DNA of 64,000 bases from Hypholoma sublateritium FD-334 SS-4 (Eukaryota > Basidiomycota > Agaricomycetes > Agaricales > Strophariaceae): the NCBI GenBank assembly GCA_000827495.1, contig KN817578.1, positions 176,576-240,575 on the forward strand. Reading direction: 5' to 3'. A program made the position numbers and the translations under genes. Below the pieces are notes generated by a model, which had not been told where the DNA came from, did no database searches, and saw nothing but the letters and a program-made list of their open reading frames with translations. Numbering within the stretch: position 1 is the stretch's first letter; each line of letters begins with the position of its first letter. Below, piece by piece: positions 32,469-43,345 of the stretch.

Positions 32469-34284
32469 CGCATAGGTGGCCAACGGTCTAGTGCACACAA
32501 TTTCTTCTCTGGCGCTATCCGGCGCTGAAGCGGCGTCGAAACTATATGATAAGAGCGTACTAGAGCAGTTGATTGTCAAAATCGTACGCCACATGCGCCG
32601 CATGTAAAGTAGACCCACCACTTGCCCACCGCCGTCTAACTGGAGCACGAGCGGTGCCAACTCATGCACGGTGCACTGCCGCTCAGACCGAAAACATCGC
32701 CCTCGACTCCATGACTTTGAGCTTTGTAGCACGCCGCCTAACGTCCGCATCTAGCACCCCGCCGCGCCTCTCCGCGGTGCGCCCTCCCGTTCCTCCTCTT
32801 CTGCGCGCGTTTACAGCTCGCCGCGATTCTCACCCTTCATACTTGTGCGCTGTGCAGCAGCGCCAAGTTCTACTGCTGCATATCTCTACCGCCACATATT
32901 TTCCCACGGCGGTGCGACGGAGCGCTCCGACCGCCCTGCGCGCGGTAGCGGTGGGGCGTCGCAAGTGGTGCGGATGGTGCGGGCGGCTTCTACACGGCGC
33001 TGAATTCTACGTGACACAGCGGGAAAGGCGCCCGTGGGCGTTGCCGGTGATCCACGGCCGGGGGAGCGCAGCGTTTCTGCGTCTCCCAGTTTCCTAAGTA
33101 CTACAGGCCCCTTCCGCGTCACACACTCGCGCGCACCGGTCGCCAGGAACCGCATCTTTGCGCAGCGTCTTCCCGGGCGACCCTCCTCGCTAAAAAGCAT
33201 GCCGCCCCGCGCTCTCGCCGCGTGCCGCAGCGCGGCATTGGCGCACGCATATACTCTGTATAGCACCCCTCTCCGCGCCCATAGGGCCCCTCCTCCTCCC
33301 TCGCACGCGCCGCATCCATCGTTGGAGGACGCGACATTTCGATATTGGGGCGCACAAACGCAGCGCCGAGCACCCGCCGCATGCTGATACGCCACAGTAC
33401 GGTATGCGCGTACTGCGTCGTTCACATGCGCCAAATGCGCATTCGCTCCCCGTGTATGCGCTGTATGCGCACGCGGGGTGTTGCATTTATCGCGGTGCAT
33501 ATCGCCTCCGTGTGAATGCATGCGCAGCAGCGCTTTAAGTATCTATATTCTGGCAGAAAAAATAAGGTCCGTATAAATATGTGTGTGTGTGTTTTCCCTA
33601 ATCTGCTTGCTCTTCCGCTCGCCACGGGCCCAAAAGCGACGAAATATGTCGTCAACTGGTGCCATATGCCTTTCGCACGGGGCATCCGTACTACGTAGAT
33701 GCGTTCGTGCCCTTCCTTTCATTTGTTCCACCGTCCACGGTGGAACGCATCACGGACACGGACACGGACACGACGCCCAGACGACCATGCGACATCCTAT
33801 TTATTACGCACAGGTCTGTACCACAAATACACTCGCGTAAGGCGTCAAACGCCTGCAGCACCACATCGCCACCTCGCGTTCGGCGCCTCAGCGCCCAGAA
33901 AGCGTCAACGCGCCAAAGTGCCACGGAGTCTTGATAGACGCACCGCCGCTAGCTGCACGGTATCCACAAACCTCAGGGGTGGACGGTCTACCGGCAGCGC
34001 ACGCATTCGCTGGAACCGGCCGTCGTCTTTATCACTACGCACAGACCATCGAAGGCTGTCAGACGACGGCCGACAGAATCCTGTCGACGCTCACGCTTAC
34101 AAAGCCCCTGCTCACGCACGGACTCCGCTCGCAAGCTCGCTCGTCTGCTAGAGCCTCCATCTATTTTACCCATTATCTATTCCACGACGCGCGCGAGCGA
34201 TTCTCCGTCTAGCGCAATATAAAATTCGCATGCTTTAAATTTTGGTTAAATAATTTTGGTTAAATTCCAGCTGCAACTTCTAAA
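32469..34284. other. Decayed GC-rich DNA, no gene
   Basis: No domain is seen. It holds the dispersed short repeat near 32732-32766 (CGCCTAACGTCCGCATCTAG) and a short run of ACGGAC hexamers near 33750. By position it is spacer between F-box copy D with its foldback element and the NTPase pseudogene. Confidence 0.4.
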
Positions 34285-36740
34285 CTACATAAAATGAAGC
34301 ATCGGCTGTAAAATTAAGTGCACTAAGACCAGAACAACAAACAACATCCAGTGCGACAACCTGCTCTTCAACAGGCGCCGAAACAAGTCCCGGCGCAGCA
34401 TGTGCGCAAGCCTATCACCGATCGCAAGGTTTTTGTCACAAAATACTGCGACGTGGAGCATACAAAATAACCATCGACGAACGAGATAACACACCGAATT
34501 CGAAACGCAGCGCCAGTACACGAACAACCACCGCTCATTAACATTGTACACGCGAGGCAGCATGTGTTCGACCTTAAGACAGAGAATACGCATAACCCAA
34601 TCGTACACGCTACGTTCGCTTGTGAGATCTACGGCCTGACGCCGTTGATATAGATACAAAGAGGCATCTGAATGCGTACCTCCACGTAGTCGCGTGGCAG
34701 ACACCGCCACGGAGAACAGCGCCCACGCGAGAACGCGCAGGATGCCCGCGTGCGTGTGCGCCGCCTGCGCGATGATATGCGTGTACAGCGCGCCGAGCGG
34801 AGCGAAAGGCCTTGGCGGAAGGTTCGACAGAGGGCAGTCCACGGATGATGACGAGCTGCGCAGCAGGGCTTGCGCCTGGGATGGCGATGAAGTAGACAAT
34901 CACGAAGAGGAACCGGCGGATGATCTAGAGAGTATCGTCTTCACGGCGGCCACACCCCGTTGAGCGCGTAGCTGAGGTGGCAGTTTGTGTGCGTGTGTGC
35001 GCACAACGCGTTGACGAAGCGCCGGCGGCGGACGGCGCTTAGTTGTTGTCCAACGAAATCGTACGCAGACCGTCCGGGAGCACGGCCTTCTGAATGCAGC
35101 ATGCAGCTGAGGCTCCGCGCGACTCCCGAGGAATACAAGCTCCTTGTATGCGCATTTATCGGAGGCGTTAGTTGCGGTGCGGAGGAGCCGCATCTGCTCG
35201 TCACGCGCAACACACTAGTCGTCGAACAGGAGCATGAGCGTCGCCTGCCAATCGCTTGATCCCGCGTGGTGCACCTCAGCTGGCGGAGCGGCTCGAACAC
35301 AGGGATATAGGTCCGGGTTCGTCTCCATCAGCTGCACGACGAGGGTCGCGACTACGGGTGAGACGGTGTTTCGCGTCGAATCAGAGCGGAAGGAGAAGTG
35401 GGCGATGAGGATGTCGTTCTCGAGGCAGTCCTGCTACGTGAATGCGATGACCGAATTCCCCGCGCCGACAGCGCCGTCCAGCCAAAGGGTCCGCTCAATT
35501 GAGTAGTGGTATGCGCAATCCAGTCGAATATGTCATGGAGAACGGCCGCGCATGTATCCGGGTGGCACTTCGGCGCCTCGACGTTGTCTGCGGCGTACGT
35601 ACAGTACTGTATGCGACCCTGTAACCGGCCATTTTCAATTAAAAATGCAATTGCAAGTTGGATTTCCAAGATATATCATTTTTCTTTTCTGAAATAGCTA
35701 AGCATATATCTGAACATGATATATTCCAACATTCNTGGCTCATGGGCAACTATAGCTCTCGTCACGAATTTTTTCGTTGGGTGACCCAAAATAGTGGGTT
35801 CACACGGAAGCCGGCCACACTTCAAATCGTTGTACGTCATTTGATCGAGATTACATAACAGGCTTATTTGATCTAATCAATCCTCGCTCTCAACGTACTT
35901 GCCTCCTTTAAACTGCTATAGCTCAACAACCAATGTGTTTTTGTTAACAGAAATTTGGGTGATGTAAGACAATAGGTTTTAAAGTATATAACTGNAATTT
36001 TTTGTAATAATTTCTCTCTCAATCATGGTCTGTTGCTTTGCCTTGGAGAACCATCTATATATGCCAACTGGACAATGATCTGCGAGTGACAAACTAAATA
36101 AAATAGCCAAAATTTGGTAGACCTCAAATATATGTGTAATTACATATGAAATATTATAAAATAACTACTTTTTCTTCACAGATTATCTGAATGTCCTTCA
36201 ATATCTGTCTACATTTATGCCATGTAACTATGTGGGCGGCAAGGGACTGCAAGTTTGGGGCTTTATTGCAATTTATTCTTGAGAGGTGTCAGCCTTGTAC
36301 CACCCATATTTTATANCTCATATGTCACTTCAATACCTCCAGGTGTTTGCACAGGTGCAAAGAATGTGGACATGCAAAGACGAGGGCAACATGTGAGGTG
36401 AACGCGAGAATTGCTTAGCAAATCACGCCAATTCCGGAATTATGCCGACTGTTGGCACATTTCACAAGCACCACATTATTTTCTTCNCCCAAAAAAATTC
36501 CACTGCATAGAAGATATATAGCTTAAATAAATATAACAATTTTTTTGAGAGGAATTGCCGTAGGTGCTGTACAATTGCCTGTTGGCCGGTTTCCGGGGGG
36601 TGGCCGGCTTCAGGGTCGGCAACAGTAGTAGGTACCTGAAGCTATCTGTGACTTTGTGAGCGGATTAAAGTGGGCCCTCGTCACCGCCAACACGACCACG
36701 CACCGGTGCCTGCTGGTATGTATCTGCGGGACTCGGGCAT
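34285..36740 (-). pseudogene. NACHT/STAND NTPase, module D, split by a transposon
   Basis: Colinear with the intact NTPase at 49.5-51.3 kb. Exon 1 (ATG at 36740) and its donor (ACCG|GTGCGTGGTC) match the intact GCGG|GTGCGTGGTC. The N-terminal block retains PKCHPDTCAAVLHDIFDWIA. The C-terminal end retains EHMLPRVYNVNERWLFVYW and a membrane helix (LFVVLVLVHLILQP). It is dead several times over. A 1,019-bp TIR element interrupts the start of exon 2. The Walker A lysine is Asn (GAVGAGNS, codon at 35455-35457). A TAG lies a few codons later (35434-35436), and the middle is frameshifted or reduced. Confidence 0.8.
35607..36625. mobile_element. 1,019-bp AT-rich TIR element in the NTPase gene
   Basis: The left end CTGTATGCGACCCTGTAACC and the reverse complement of the right end CTGTTGCCGACCCTGAAGCC are inverted repeats (20 of 25 positions match). 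TA is present on both sides (35605-35606, 36626-36627). NTPase sequence resumes exactly after it: GTAGGT, GAAGC, TCTGTG, TTTGTG line up with 51170-51215. The interior is AT-rich with only small frames; one (36191-36418, +) ends in a zinc-knuckle-like CKECGHAKTRATC, possibly a transposase relic. Confidence 0.7.
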
Positions 36741-38325
36741 CGTGCCCGTATTGACTGTCGTCGTACCAGAACAAAAGCGAGGCGAGGGTGAGGGATCCGA
36801 GCGTGCTTAAGTCCTGTTTCGCGTGAAAAACATTGTAAAAACACCAGAACAGAAGAAATATCTGCGATATGTTGGATCCCCATCACTCCACTGAGAACGG
36901 GGATATGGATAGTAGGGGGTCCGGGTTCGTGAGTGTGTTAAAAGGGCAAGACATGCAGGTTCTCAGCGCGCTGTCGTGCACGGGTCAGAATGGGGAGGCA
37001 CCTTGGTTGAGAATGGGAAGCACATACCTGCTCCTGTGTTTGAAATGAAGTATTACATCGGCGAGTCAACCGTTCCTGGGAGTGCGAAATAGCGAGATGG
37101 ATCTGAGCTCCGATGGCCCGCAGGTCGGTTGAAGATTTTTACCTCCTCCTCCTCTCCTTCCTACACTTGTCTGACTGCCCTGCGACTATGCCTGTCAGCC
37201 ACTCATTGGCAGATATAACCACCAACGTTCCTCGTAGTCGAAGATCTTCGCTGTCTCCTTACGAACCAGCCCAGCGCGCGTCTGCATGGGATTCAGAGCG
37301 GGGATGTAGTTTGGCGGCACCGCGGTGGCGAAGACGGGTATGAGGGTGGAGGGGTGTACGATGGCGTGGCCACGTCGAGGAAGCGATACGTTCGGGTGGA
37401 CTGTGAGCCGGTGTGGACGGGTGGGCCGTGTGGGCTTGGAGTGAGTGTGTTTGAGGAATGTCAGCGTGGCTTGCGTGATGCAGCGTGCGCTGGTGGTGGC
37501 GCCGCGTGGGCTAGGTAGGAGGGCGCCAGGTGTAATGAGGTATATTCGCCAGGGGAATCAGCCTCAGCAGCTGCAACGGAAAGCGTGAAGACATTGAGGG
37601 CGTCGCTACAGAGGTTGAGGCCCGCGTTAAATGTCACGGACTCGCCGGCGCATCGGGAGAGTCGGGTGCCGGCACATGGTACGTCATCGCCTCTTGACAA
37701 GACTCTTGATCGCCGGGCCCGTATGGATTCAAATTTCAAAGGGAGGTTTGGCCCCGGAGGTACCTTGTCGAAACAATGCGCACATTTCGCCGTGCTTTCG
37801 AATTTCCGTCTTTAAGTTCCCTCGGTTTTAAATTTCCGAGCTATGCATCTGCTGCCTCGCTATCAACGCCCTCATCGTATTTCGCTGGAGAGTAGGAACG
37901 ATTAGACTCCCTGGAGCGTATCTTCCCTCCTGAGTACTGAGTAAGAAATCTATGCTCTGCGTGCGGAAGGTGATAAGTGAAAATTTAAATGAAGGGGGAA
38001 TGATAAATAGAATTTTGACAAATTCAGACACAGTTTTCGTGAGGTTTGCGAGCAAAAAATGAAGATCGAATTTTTTGGCTGTCTCTATCTACGTGGTGCA
38101 GCAACGGACTGCACAGCGCCACCTACAAAGCGTCGCTGACCCCGTGAGCCTGGCACTCATTCTCTCCGGGTAGCCTCTATTGTCCGATTACACGATACCG
38201 GCAGTAATTGTTTCTTATCAAGAAATCTGATATAGGTGTGTTCATCGATTGCTCTTTGCTTGTACCATCTATCTCCCTTCCACTCGTGCATCCACTGGCA
38301 GCGACATCCCGAAACGGTTCCTGTG
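36741..38325. other. No gene recognised
   Basis: Short frames only. The segment just before 38326 (CATCGATTGCTCTTTGCT, 38243-38260) recurs at 54118 as part of a fragment of the downstream F-box-like gene. Confidence 0.4.
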
Positions 38326-39899
38326 ATGTTTTCGGATATGCCCCAAGAAATTCTCGACGAAATTGTGGACAATGGAGGTGGTGACATCGCGCAGATGGGA
38401 AACTGCGCATTGGTGTGCCGTTCACTCCGCTCACGCAGTCAAAAACACATCTTCAGGGTTATCAACATTGATACGACGGAACGCATCATTCAACTTGTAA
38501 ATCTCATACGAAAAAACAGTCTCATACCCAAGTACCTCCACGTAGTCCACACTTCGTCCCAGCAATTCCTACCGATCCACGGCATTGACACAGAACTAGC
38601 TTCTTTTCTCCTTCTCATCAGGAGACTGGTACCTCACTCCTCTCTCTGGATGCTAGTAACTCCACATAGATCAGACACACCAAATCCCCATCCAGATCCC
38701 ATGAATCATATTTCGCCACAGTTACTACTATACTGCCTGTCCGTCGTCACTCGTCTAGAGCTAGATCGTGTCCCCGACTTTCCCGCGGTGGCATTGCTCA
38801 ACTTCCGGAACCTTTCACATCTAAGTTATATTCATACAACAACCCACCCGACCCTTTTGACCATATTCTCTCCTCAGCGGATGTACCCTTTGCTACCATC
38901 CTTCTTTCGGAGCATTACAAGTCTCGAAATTGAGAAGATCGCAAGGTTCCCGGGAATCCTGATATCCAACTGCCACGCATTGACACACCTTATCTTCGTC
39001 AACACCACTCTCTGGATCTCTGAAGTGGCGGCTGTGTCGTCTCGACCACAAATAACGCATCTTACCGTCTCCACATTCGATCTTGAGACTATCAAGACAT
39101 TGGTTGATACAGTCGTTGATCTCAGTCGCCTCCAGCAACTTGACGATAAGACTGATTTTAATCACTTCGAGGAGGACCCTTTATCGACAAATTACGATGA
39201 ACTCAACCAATGCTACCAATATCTTCTGTCAGAGTCCAAATACTCCCTGACGTATTTAGTGATTTTCGGCAGTGCGTAGTTTCGAATTGTCCCAAAAACA
39301 TTGCAGAGGTTTAATGTATATTTTCCACAGCAATCACTGACTCTCCCGAGAACGCCGCACCACTTCTTCCCTGCAATTTATCTAACATCCCCAATCTCGC
39401 AACCCTGATCCTGGGATTCAACTGTGTCGACTCTGACCAGATGAACGCACCACTTTATTTACACGACATATTGCAAACCGTCGACACAGGAACTACTCGG
39501 ATCAAACTATTTTCGATACAGTTCAATATTTTATTAGAGCTCACATTTACGGACGAAGACGGGCTCATTCACCTGAACTTCACCGATCTCCCCCTCCTTT
39601 TTTCGCATGGATCGTGGACCGACATCGGGAGGGTGCTCTCAGACCTTTCGTACAAGGGCTGCACTCAGTTCAATGTGACAATTTGCTGCGTTCTGCCCGA
39701 GGCGACTGCCGCCTACAAACACATAGTTTCGCCAAGCGCCGAAGGTCGTACTTTATGTGCTGTCATATTTCGGTGGTTAGACGAGTCCATCGTCCCCGAG
39801 GGACTTTTCAACCCCGCGGCGAAGTTCAAGGTCCAAGTTTGTCCGGACCCCTCGTCGATGACGACGAAAGAATACATAGTGCGGGGAACGCGCCTCTGA
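38326..39899 (+). CDS. F-box-like protein of a second family
   Basis: Exons 38326-39271 and 39331-39899 with a 59-bp GT-AG intron give 504 residues in phase. The start MFSDMPQEILDEIVDN opens an F-box-like motif, with NCALVCRSLRSRSQKHIF completing the pattern. The remainder is leucine-rich with regularly spaced strands (LSHLSYI, ITSLEIEKI, LTHLIFV, ITHLTVSTF, LATLILGF). This is the common architecture of basidiomycete F-box proteins. It is unrelated in detail to copies A-F, has no CACGTG at the equivalent place, and lies on the opposite strand between modules D and E. An in-frame upstream ATG (38236) was rejected because it precedes the F-box start without homology support. Confidence 0.75.
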
Positions 39900-40348
39900 T
39901 GTACGTACGCACATGGACGTCGGTATATTCAGAGAACATGGAAAAATACAGCAAGTACAGAGTGCGTCCCAGCGTCTGGCGCCGCAGATACCGAGTGTGG
40001 TGAATAGCTTTAAGCGCAGCACGGTATCGCTTCCACCACCACCACCACTATTCGCATACGTATAACGCGATTGTCTGCCTGTAGCACTGTTAGAATTTCC
40101 TTCATGCATGCGCTTGAGTAGACATTCATCCATCCTGCGCAAAGGTGTATTTGGCTGGCTATGCTGATCACGGTGCACTTGCCTATCTGCGGCGGGGACT
40201 CGGCGGCGTGCGTGTGCTCGACGTTGTAGATAGTCAATGACGCTACCCCATGTATAATCATTGAACGTTAATCGCCTTACTTATGCATCCAATCATGCAC
40301 GTCCTGCGGGCCGCGGCAGTTATCCCGAAATGTGCCGCTATCCGCGTG
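39900..40348. repeat. Spacer with dispersed repeat copy (40101-40183)
   Basis: The repeat core (CATGCGCTTGAGTAGACATT … GTGTATTTGGCTGGC … GATCACGGTGCACTTGCC) is shared with 53830-53966, 54818-54933 and 58525-58652. No gene is seen. Confidence 0.5.
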
Positions 40349-41878
40349 TTAAACGGGCCCGGGATGTCGCGGAGCACCCGTACCGCACATGTATTCACGG
40401 GTCTCTGAAGCTCCACCCTGTCGCCAGCGCACCTTCAATCCGTCTGCCTTTCGGAGAAATGCCATAGACGGTAGGCTATCCAGGGTGTTCTCTGTAAAAT
40501 CTACGACGCCGATCGCATGGCCATGCGCAATACGCGCCATGACAAACTTGGACACGGGGTCGGGAGAGCTGTCCAGGGGAGATGCGTTCAACCGCGAAGA
40601 CAGGAAAGACCGAAGAGTGAGAATCTCGAGCATTGGGAATGCGATCAGGGGCCCCGTGTCCGCCCCCTTCTGGGCTGCCTGGGCGCTAAGCAGATGACGG
40701 AGCGACCATTTGTCGGTCCTGATAGCAGTGACGGAGGGGAGGCACGCCATGAACGCGGAGAGTGCAAGCGCTGGACGGTCCATGCCACTGATCGCGAAGC
40801 TGAATGAGGTGACGGTGGAAAAGCAGGGCAGGGAGAATCCGCGCAGCAGTACAGTAAGGGCTTGCATTGGGAACACTTGGTGCGGCGCTAGCTCCATGCG
40901 TAATCTGAATGTCGGTCCATCAGCGAGGGTTGCGGTCTCGAGTATGAAGTGGCGTGGCGTGATTGTGAGGCTCAGCATTCGGGGAGCGTGATGTGTGAAG
41001 CTAGACCGCACGTAGGTGGATATGGCCCGGATGGTAGGTGTGAAAGTACTTGTGTTGTCTATTTCGCCGAGTTGCATCAGACGTGCTGAAAAAGTCAGTG
41101 AGCAAGTAGTGGGGATACATATGTTGTCCATGAGTACGGCGCCTGGAGTAAGCGTGCCAGTCAGGTTTAGGTCTAGGTGAGCGAGCTGTGTGAGTGAAAC
41201 AGGAGAGGGCGTTGTCGATGTCCGGTCGGCCAGCATCTGACCAAGCCGGAGGTTGACCAGGTTCGGAGTCAATGCGAGGACCTCGAGCGTCTCAGACACT
41301 TTCAGTTGGACGCTAAGATCCAGGGAACGAAGCTGATGTAGCCACGATGGCCGAGCTGTAAAGTTGTACTCATAACCGCTAAAACGCAGCTCGCGCAGCA
41401 TCGGGGCGTGTCCCCCAAAGAGCGACGCGACTACGTGTTTGAACACGTGCGAGTCCTCCCTGAAAGTGATATCGAATGACTCGAGGTGGGGCGCAGGGAG
41501 ATATAACGGTAACCACAGATCCACATGTTCGACTTGCATGGTTACTTCGAGCCTCTGAATTCGCTCCCAGTTCTTGCTCAGTACGCCCAGGATATTCTTC
41601 GCGCAGCGGAGATACAAGTAGTCTGTTTTCATCCACAGCAGCCCTGTCCCACTCCTGCGCATGAGCTCGCGCCTCCCCTCGACCGTGCGCCAAAGCCGGT
41701 GGTCGAGGTCGATAAGATGTGCCCACATAGAGGTCATTTCAAGCATAAAGCTTCGCCAGCCGTGGCACACGCGAGATGTGGCCAGCGTCGTCTCCAGCGC
41801 CCTGTGGTCGTTGAACATGTCGGCGTTTATCAGAAAGATGGCCCACAGAATGTCGACGTCGAGGCGCTGAATAGACAT
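40349..41878 (-). CDS. F-box/LRR-type protein, copy E
   Basis: A 509-codon frame starting MSIQRLDVDILWAIFLI, the shortest N-terminus in the family: the residues before IQRL found in the other copies are missing, and the ATG sits almost on the F-box. The motif LATSRVCHGWRSFMLEM follows, then a leucine-rich body (LVSL becomes LTQLAHLDLNL). It ends YMCGTGAPRHPGPV, without the extension of B and D. More diverged than the other intact copies, with higher GC. CACGTG lies 133 bp upstream. The upstream flank at 42187-42260 carries an NTPase 3'-end relic. Confidence 0.8.
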   Translation of the reverse strand: MSIQRLDVDILWAIFLINADMFNDHRALETTLATSRVCHGWRSFMLEMTSMWAHLIDLDHRLWRTVEGRRELMRRSGTGLLWMKTDYLYLRCAKNILGVLSKNWERIQRLEVTMQVEHVDLWLPLYLPAPHLESFDITFREDSHVFKHVVASLFGGHAPMLRELRFSGYEYNFTARPSWLHQLRSLDLSVQLKVSETLEVLALTPNLVNLRLGQMLADRTSTTPSPVSLTQLAHLDLNLTGTLTPGAVLMDNICIPTTCSLTFSARLMQLGEIDNTSTFTPTIRAISTYVRSSFTHHAPRMLSLTITPRHFILETATLADGPTFRLRMELAPHQVFPMQALTVLLRGFSLPCFSTVTSFSFAISGMDRPALALSAFMACLPSVTAIRTDKWSLRHLLSAQAAQKGADTGPLIAFPMLEILTLRSFLSSRLNASPLDSSPDPVSKFVMARIAHGHAIGVVDFTENTLDSLPSMAFLRKADGLKVRWRQGGASETREYMCGTGAPRHPGPV

Positions 41879-42010
41879 TGGAGTTTGGAATATGGTTCCC
41901 CCAGCTTTCGACCAGGAGTAAAGTGGGAATATTTGAGCTGCGAAAGTTTGTCGAAAGGGTGGAAGTGATGAAAACTATGAAACACTCTAATCGATAACAA
42001 AACCCACAGT

Positions 42011-42016
42011 CACGTG
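42011..42016. promoter_or_regulatory. Conserved CACGTG upstream of F-box copy E
   Basis: ACCCACAGTCACGTGAAATG, 133 bp before the ATG at 41878. Confidence 0.55.
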
Positions 42017-42179
42017 AAATGGTCTAGACCCGGGGTCTATACGAACTGCGGGCGACCAAAGTGCAATTTCTCTTTTGGCGCGTCAGTCGCCGTCAAGGCA
42101 CAAACATTCTATGAGGCAGGGTAAGGCTACGAGTATCACATTTGATCTTCCGTATGCGCCTCGATGCTAAATTCTAATT

Positions 42180-42260
42180 CTAGCGTCTAAATTACACAGC
42201 ATAGATTACGAGGTAAAGAATAAAGTGAAAAGCACAACGCCCTAGAACACCCCTCGCAAC
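42180..42260 (-). pseudogene. NTPase 3'-end relic (module E)
   Basis: GCGTCTAAATTACACAGCATA and the following AATAAAGTGAAAAGCACAAC match the 3' end of the NTPase genes. The minus translation keeps a hydrophobic stretch in place of the membrane helix but is interrupted. Confidence 0.5.
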
Positions 42261-43090
42261 GCCCTTCTTGGGGGCAGACATGTACCCGGGCTGTATACCC
42301 AACCACAATAACGCGCGCATTGCCTCCACGGCGGAGCTCGCGCATTACATATCGACAAAGCGCGTCTGCACGCGGCGGCGGACACGGCGTACCGGATGGC
42401 ACGGCGTACGGCGCGTGGGCCCGCGCGAAGCGCAGAGCGTCGGTGTCGAGGACGCGCCACACAGCCAATCATGAGTCTGCGCGTGCGATAACCGGGTTCC
42501 CCGCCGTACACTAGACCAGACTGCCCGCGCGATTCGACGCTGCATGCGCGTGCAGCGCTCAGCACACATCCAGTCGGACATCGGCATCACGCGGATCATG
42601 GGCGTGCGTGCGTACGGCTGGTGGCCCGGGCACCGGCGGCTGGGTGGCGTGCCTGAGCTGTATAACATCATTTTCCATTAAATAATTGAAGTAGTAGTCC
42701 AGTTAATGTCCAGTCTATATAGCTGCATGATTTGTTGTGTGCTTTCTATGGAAACCATAGATTTTAATGTGTACACTTGGTAAATTTCACAGGTTTTGTA
42801 GCGAACACTCACAATAATTACAGGTTTCAGTACATACGAAGTACAAAAAGGGCTGATTTTATGATGTGCTTTCATTGTAAACTAGTGAGTGGGGAGTGTG
42901 AAGTCTTCGTCAATGGTATACTGCTATTGGTATATAGATAGATTTTCTGGGGTGTGGTCATACCAGAACCAAGGTGTGGTTTTGATATTATTTTGCACCA
43001 TATGTTCTACAACACACATCTTCTTGTGTGGTTTTTCTATTACTGGGTGTGGTTACAGGCTTTAATTGTGCTGTATACCTTACAGTCATT
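42261..43090. other. No gene; GC-rich then AT-rich
   Basis: Composition switches sharply near 42665, from GC-rich relic DNA to an AT-rich stretch that runs into the minisatellite. The AT-rich part may be an inserted element, but I found no clear ends. Confidence 0.4.
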
Positions 43091-43345
43091 GGTGAACAGT
43101 GTACACCACTCAATCGGTGGTGAACAGTGTACACCATACAATCAGTGGTGAACAGTGTACACCACTCAATTGGTGGTGAAATGTGTACACCACTCAAGCG
43201 GTGGTGAACAGTGTACACCACTCAAGCGGTGGTGAACGGTGTACACCACTCAATCAGTGGTGAACGGTGTACACCACTCAATCAGTGGTGAACAGTGTAC
43301 ACCGTACAATCAGTGGTGTACACCAATTGGGGGTGAATGAGGTAC
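43091..43345. repeat. 28-bp minisatellite, eight units plus partial units
   Basis: Eight tandem 28-bp units (43091-43314) follow GGTGAACAGTGTACACCACT plus CAATCGGT, with point variants at fixed positions (CATAC or CGTAC for CACTC; AAG for AAT; CGG for CAG). Two degenerate partial units follow. Each unit contains the palindrome GTGTACAC, except where mutated. The unit length is not a multiple of three and no protein is implied. Confidence 0.9.

Noticed and set aside
33743..33771. ACGGAC hexamer run as a telomere-like repeat
   Set aside because: Only about four imperfect units, and not a telomeric sequence.
43091..43345. CRISPR-like array
   Set aside because: The units are contiguous with no unique spacers, in a eukaryotic genome; it is a minisatellite.
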